A DNA stretch of 64,000 bases from Malus domestica. Lineage: Eukaryota; Streptophyta; Magnoliopsida; Rosales; Rosaceae. Shown in pieces: positions 59,401 through 64,000 of the stretch (its first letter is position 1; each line of letters opens with the position of its first letter). The stretch lies in contig NC_091665.1 in assembly GCF_042453785.1 (NCBI RefSeq), positions 24,395,501-24,459,500 of the forward strand, written 5' to 3'. The notes under the pieces were generated by a model that was not told the origin of the DNA, ran no database searches, and was given only the letters and a program-made list of their open reading frames with translations. A program made the position numbers and the translations under genes.

Positions 59401-60620
59401 AATAAAATAGTTTCATTTCCTAATCTTTCATACTCACAAAGAAGAAGACTAGCTAGGTCAGTCGATCGAGCAGTTTTTTCACTTTTCGCACTTTACACTC
59501 AAGTTAAATCTTCTTTCTCTTGCGTTACAGTAATTTAAAATATATATCGTCTTGTAAAAATACGCACGGAGACAAACAAATGCATGAATTAATGAGATTA
59601 TGTGAAGAGATGGACCAACACTGAGTAGAATGGGACAAGTCATGTGAAATACATAGATACAATATAAGTTCTATACAATAAAAATATTCTGGTAACTTTC
59701 TGCAATGGAGGATCAGCCAAAATGACCTCTAAAAAATGGACCCAGTCTTTCTGGAAACCAAACATTATTTAGTTCGTGGATCATGCCATCTTGTCCATTT
59801 ACCTGAAAATGACAAACCTCTAGTTTATTATCTAGTGCTATGTGCGTACGTTAGCAAGCACTCAACTCTCCTTTTCCATCTTTCTCCATAAACATTTCTT
59901 CATTCTAATGAAAATGAACTTGTATCATTTATTGTCTATTTCGTTACTTGACGGAAGGATGGTTAATGTTTTTTTATTAGACTTATTCTCGTTAAGTACA
60001 TGCTCATGTTGTAGCTCAATAAATATGGAGGCATTCATTCATATAAGAATAAAATAAATCCTTAACTCAAACTTATAGTCTTACTTACGGCATCAAACAA
60101 ACTTTAATACAAGAACTTTTCACATCAAGAGCTTCATTAAGAATTTCAAAAGGAAACTACAAGGAAAAATAAAAAGATCTAAATGTCCTACGAGGGAAGA
60201 GTAATTATATACGTGTGTGCGAAAAGGGAGGAGAAAAACTATATGTACCTGAAAGGTCATGATAGCAGCAAACGAAGGAGGGTTGTCTAATGTTGAAAAC
60301 TTCAACCCTAAAATAGCTTCTATGTGAAGTAAGTGGGTAGGGCAATGTGTATGGGGTCCAAGAAAAGATGGCCAATTGTCCATGAACACCAAAGTTGAAG
60401 TGTACCCCAGCAGGAATCCAAGACTCAGTAGACACTGTCCAATATGTGTAGGACAGTGCCCTAAAAATTAGGCTTTGAAATAACCACGTCCACACAAATG
60501 TTACATAAAGCTAGCCTCGATTTAATAGGACTGCAAAGAATTCACCAATAGCTTACAACTGCACTTACCTCCATAGTCGAAAGAGAAAGTAACGAGTACC
60601 CATCTCAATTAAAAAAAAAA
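56447..60620. other. Long intergenic region without recognised genes
   Basis: About 4.2 kb of AT-rich sequence with a short direct repeat (TTTTTAACCAAATGGAAATT near 56630 and 56665) and a GA run at 57483-57500. The segment 60240-60495 is less AT-rich. On the minus strand it looks a little like an exon ending at TTTCAG|GTACAT, but I recognise no product. Confidence 0.5.
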
Positions 60621-60772
60621 AACCTTAACGAAAAGCTCTTGATACTGTTCAATTTAACGAAAAACCACATTTTTACACCAAAAAGTCAATTCTATATTAT
60701 TCATTTTACCCTTTATTTTGTCCTTATCGTTAACACTTAAAGTTTTCAAACTCATTTCAGTAGTTTTTCTTG
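60621..60772 (-). mobile_element. Second copy of the 153-bp MITE family
   Basis: In reverse complement it matches 20181-20333 (shared AAGGACAAAATAAAGG, GTGTAAAAATGTGGTTTTTC, CTTTTCGTTAA). It lies inverted relative to that copy. The flanks are A-rich, so a target duplication cannot be called. Confidence 0.75.
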
Positions 60773-61401
60773 AAAAAAAAGAAACGGTATTAAGGGTTTG
60801 TACCACGTATCACATACAAACACTTTCTGACCGTTACTGCTAATCAAATGAACGTATATCATACGTGTCCATATAGCCTGAATTTCTCTGCATTTAAACC
60901 GTGGTAAGCATGATACACAAGAATTTATGTATTATTACAAGGATGACGGCAAGGTGGACAAAAATGTATAAGAGGTTTGTGCAATGTGCATTATCAGTGG
61001 GGAAGTGTTTATGAGAGAATGATATGACCCAAAAGTTGCATGGAAAAATAGGTTTTTTTAGCCAAAATTATTTATGAGATTGACATAACTTTTTACTTTG
61101 ATCATTGACATTGAAAACAGATAGAATGGATCTTAATTTGTATACTGTCAATTATTTTGATCATTCCGTGAAAATTTTCGTTAAATGGAAAAGCAAAGTG
61201 AAGGGGTTGATTGGACAAAAACACTCTCAATTTAATGAAAATTTTTCACGTAAGGATCAAAATGATTGATGGTAGACAAACTCAGAGATCACTCCATTTA
61301 ATTTTTAGTGTCACATACCAAAATAAGAGGATATGTCAATTTTAGAACTATTTTTAATAAAAGGCCTAAGAAAATACTTCTTATATTTGATACCTGCTAC
61401 A
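60773..61401. other. AT-rich intergenic stretch
   Basis: Two GATCATT/TTTTCACGTAAGGATC-type motifs lie in opposite orientation (61130-61270), suggesting another degraded MITE, but the ends cannot be defined. Confidence 0.35.
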
Positions 61402-61781
61402 TCTATACTATTATACTATTATTAAGATAACCCTCCTTCTCAACTTTTTGCCCTTTTTTTCCTATTTTGCCCTCACTTTTGATACATAAATACTTGCATA
61501 ATGATGGCAAAATAGTAATTTTGTATCTTTTGAGAAAATGACAATCATATCCTTATTTTTCTTATTTTACCCTCACTTTTGATACACAATATTTACATAA
61601 GGAGGATAAAATAGTCATTATGTAATATTAAGATAAAATATGTACTTATTATGAGAAATTATCATACCATCATTTTTCTTTTAAAATTTTTAAAAACTAA
61701 TCACACTCCTTGATAAAAAAACAAAAAACAAAAAACAAAATGAAATTATTCACACACATAGAGTATGCGCTCATCGGCTAG
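61402..61781 (+). mobile_element. Candidate non-autonomous Helitron
   Basis: It begins TCTATACTATTATACTATTA after an A and ends CGGCTAG before a T, the usual A|TC...CTAG|T arrangement. GAGTATGCGCTCATC just before the end could form only a weak hairpin. Inside are repeated TTTTGCCCTCACTTTTGATA blocks (near 61490 and 61566). It is 380 bp and non-coding. Confidence 0.55.
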
Positions 61782-62724
61782 TATGTAATCATTATAAGTA
61801 TCGGCACCGTGTTGGTTGGCCTCCCACACCCTGTGTAGTAACGCACATAGAGGACACAAATTTGTTACGGATTAGACTCGAATGAAACTCAGGTGACGGC
61901 GTGAGTAACTAGAAATAACGGACTATGTTTCTCCGCCCAACAGTAACCTAGAAACGCAATATCTTGTTACGGAACAATCACTCCGTGCTACAAGGTTTTT
62001 TTTATTTTTTATTTTCCCTTTCTCGATAAAAAGAAAATAAAATAAAAAGGGAAGGTGAGTATGAACAGCCAAAATTTGTTTTATTTTGAATTCATCGATT
62101 GGACAATCTTCCTAAAAAATGCACAAAGTTTATTTATTTATTTATTTTACCTCCAAATATTTTTAAGATTTTAAATTTTTTTAATTGTACTGAAATCAAG
62201 ACTTAAGTATTGCCGGTGCTACATCGAGTTAGCAGTGGTGAAGAATTTTCAAAATTCATTGTCACGTACATAAATATAGTAAAGATACGTTTAGTTGTTT
62301 AATAGTTTGATTATGTTAGTGGGTTTGATTACTTATAATATGGGCACATTTAGTTTTATGATACATTTAGATTTCTGTTACATTGTGTTTCTTAATATAT
62401 TTAGAATATAAACATATACGTTTATTTTGAAATGTATCATAAGTTTTAAATACATTTTTATATAACTATATGTAAAATTTTAACAAATTAATGAAGTTTT
62501 CTTATAAAACTGTTAGTGACTTTTTCTAATGTAGGAGGAGATTAATTAAATATAATAATAGAAATCAAAAGTTCTCTCTTTTTTAGTCATAATGAGAAAT
62601 TAGTTAAATTAAAAATTATAATTGAAAAAACCACGAATTTAAAATTCTTAGATTGTAAGAAATTAGTTGTTAGCTAGCTTAAGCGGATATATAATTATCT
62701 ATTAAAATGAAATGTTACACTTAT
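61782..62724. other. Intergenic stretch
   Basis: 61782-62000 is less AT-rich but shows no gene. The rest is AT-rich with nothing recognisable. Confidence 0.45.
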
Positions 62725-62820
62725 TGTCACATCCCAGGCTCGTCTCCGCCTTAACATGATATTGTCCACTCTGGGCTCTGCCCACGTCCTCACGGTTTTG
62801 TTTATGGGAACTTAGACGAG

Positions 62821-62895
62821 AACTTCCCAGTGGATCACCCATCCTAGGATTTCTCTCACCCGAACTCGCTTAACTTCGAAGTTCCGATAGAATCC
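62821..62895 (-). other. 5S rRNA-like segment in the left (3') Cassandra LTR
   Basis: In element sense it contains GAAGTTAAGCGAGTTCGGGT and then CTAGGATGGGTGATCCACTG. These correspond to the internal promoter and the conserved 3' part of plant 5S rRNA. It is diverged and embedded in an LTR, so it is not a genuine 5S gene. Confidence 0.88.
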
Positions 62896-63056
62896 AAAGT
62901 TAGTGAATTCCCAAAATGCCTCATGCCATAAAGGGTGGGCATGTACATATATAAGACACATCACCCCCCCTCCGTTGGTCGATGTGGGATGTTACAATCC
63001 ACAACTTCTTAAGGGTCTGAAGTACTCGTCGACACACTCGCACCAAACGGCAAAGT

Positions 63057-63069
63057 GGCTCTGATACCA
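63057..63069 (-). promoter_or_regulatory. Primer-binding site of the Cassandra element
   Basis: In element sense the sequence is TGGTATCAGAGCC, complementary to the 3' end of initiator tRNA-Met, three bases inside the 5' LTR. Confidence 0.9.
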
Positions 63070-63170
63070 TTCTGTCACATCCTAAGTTCATCTCCGCCGT
63101 AGTATGATATTGTCCGATCTGGGCCCCGGCCACGCCCTCACGATTTTGTTTTTAGGAATTCAGACGAGAA

Positions 63171-63244
63171 CTTCTCAATGGGTCACCCATCTTAGGACTG
63201 CTCTCACCCGAACTCGCTTAACTTCAGAGTTCCAATGGAATCCG
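63171..63244 (-). other. 5S rRNA-like segment in the right (5') Cassandra LTR
   Basis: It has the same 5S-derived core as in the other LTR (GAAGTTAAGCGAGTTCGGGT with GAAG replaced by CTGAAG, and CTAAGATGGGTGACCCATTG), with a handful of differences between the two LTRs. Confidence 0.87.
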
Positions 63245-63423
63245 AAGCCAGTGAGTTCCCAAAAAGCCTCGTGCTATAGGAAGTGGGCATGTACATATAA
63301 GGCACATCACCCCATCTCCGTTGGTCGATGTGAGATGTTACACTTATCATCTATTCATACAAGATGATATGATCCACTAACACATGTGTTCCCATCTCTA
63401 TTTGAAGTTGGTTCAAATAAATG

Positions 63424-64000
63424 GTATATAGGCGCCTCAATTTTGAATTTTATAGATCAAACATCCATGCCTTTTAGTGATTTGATTAAACTTTTTTTTT
63501 GGGTCATATTTTTGGTGCTATATGCACATTATATTGTAACAAATTTCTTATAATCTAGCATTTTGATTACACTCTCCTCCGTTAGACATAATTGTAAAAT
63601 AAAAAAATTGTTAGATTCAATTTATTTTCACAATAATGCTACAATTTAGCAATAATTATCTATGATTTAAGATATTTTATTTCCAAAATAGTTTAAAATA
63701 TTTTTAAATCCCATAAAATCAAACGTACCAATATTAACAATATGTATCAAATCAAACATACCAAAATTGCAAATAAACGTACCAATTAATGATTTTTGTA
63801 AATTCAAATGTACCCGCAGATAATATATACATAATGTATTGTACCAATTTATTATTTTTGTAAGTTCAAACGTACCTGCAGATATATATACATAATGTAT
63901 TGTACCTAATAATAATAATTCGTCAACAACTATACTTAAAAAAATAGCAAAAAATATATATAATTTCACAAAAAATTTGAAAAAAAATTACACGGAGCTT
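63424..64000. repeat. AT-rich dispersed repeat, copy B (runs off the window)
   Basis: Partner of 48849-49455 in the same orientation, 14.6 kb away. This copy has an extra tandem duplication of about 70 bp (GTACCAATTAATGATTTTTG near 63780 and a variant near 63842) that is single in copy A. Confidence 0.85.

Larger units (their letters stand above)
62725..63342 (-). mobile_element. Complete Cassandra-type TRIM retrotransposon
   Basis: Two direct repeats, 62725-62996 and 63073-63342 (272 and 270 bp, TGTCACATCC...GTTACA), flank a 76-bp internal region. The target duplication CTTAT is at 62720-62724 and 63343-63347. The LTRs carry 5S-rRNA-like sequence in element sense. A primer-binding site for initiator tRNA-Met follows the right LTR. 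It has no coding capacity; movement would need enzymes from another LTR element. This matches the known Cassandra family of terminal-repeat retrotransposons in miniature. Confidence 0.93.

Noticed and set aside
62821..63244. Two 5S rRNA genes
   Set aside because: The 5S-like sequences lie inside Cassandra LTRs, are incomplete and diverged, and come with a primer-binding site and target duplication.

Overview
The window is nuclear DNA of a dicot plant. Genes have many short exons with GT-AG introns, the intergenic space is AT-rich, and typical plant repeats are everywhere (Ty3 LTR elements, a Cassandra TRIM, PIF/Harbinger and Mutator-type MITEs, a LINE). The repeat style and gene sequences look like a woody Rosaceae (apple/pear/Prunus type), but that is an impression, not something I could test.

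Layout. 1-1.9 kb: the 5' half of RPN3, a 26S proteasome lid subunit, on the minus strand and running off the left edge. 2.1-4.1 kb: a 5'-truncated, frameshifted LINE. 4.2-15.5 kb: a wrecked FAD-monooxygenase copy interrupted by two nested PIF/Harbinger transposons, followed by a fold-back Mutator-like element and a Tourist MITE. The inner Harbinger element (5334-12038) has clean 3-bp target duplications, an intact three-exon DDE transposase and an intact two-exon Myb/SANT-like protein. It also carries a 2.6-kb TG-rich block in what looks like its 5' leader intron. 15.5-23.3 kb: two intact tandem FAD-dependent monooxygenase genes (six exons each, 415 and 414 aa) with matching exon phases. Their last exon and downstream DNA are almost identical while earlier exons have diverged. 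24.5-33.5 kb: a 13-exon RBM39/CC1-like splicing factor (601 aa) with a 3.5-kb first coding intron. 34.3-39.35 kb: an 8-exon organellar (probably mitochondrial) translation initiation factor IF3 (497 aa) with a long low-complexity C-terminal tail.

41-64 kb holds no cellular gene that I can recognise. It contains a 7.8-kb Ty3/gypsy (Tekay-like) element with a 5-bp target duplication, a pol with one in-frame stop, and a gag segment inverted relative to pol. It also holds a related solo LTR in the opposite orientation, several MITEs (one nested in another), a Helitron-like element, a complete Cassandra TRIM whose LTRs carry 5S-rRNA-like sequence, and a ~600-bp AT-rich repeat present twice. The two FMO genes and the pseudogene form one local gene family; the other three genes are unrelated housekeeping genes (protein degradation, splicing, organellar translation).

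Exon boundaries were set by reading splice sites and checking that each joined CDS stays in frame. Transcript ends, 5'-UTR introns and element family names are inference from sequence.
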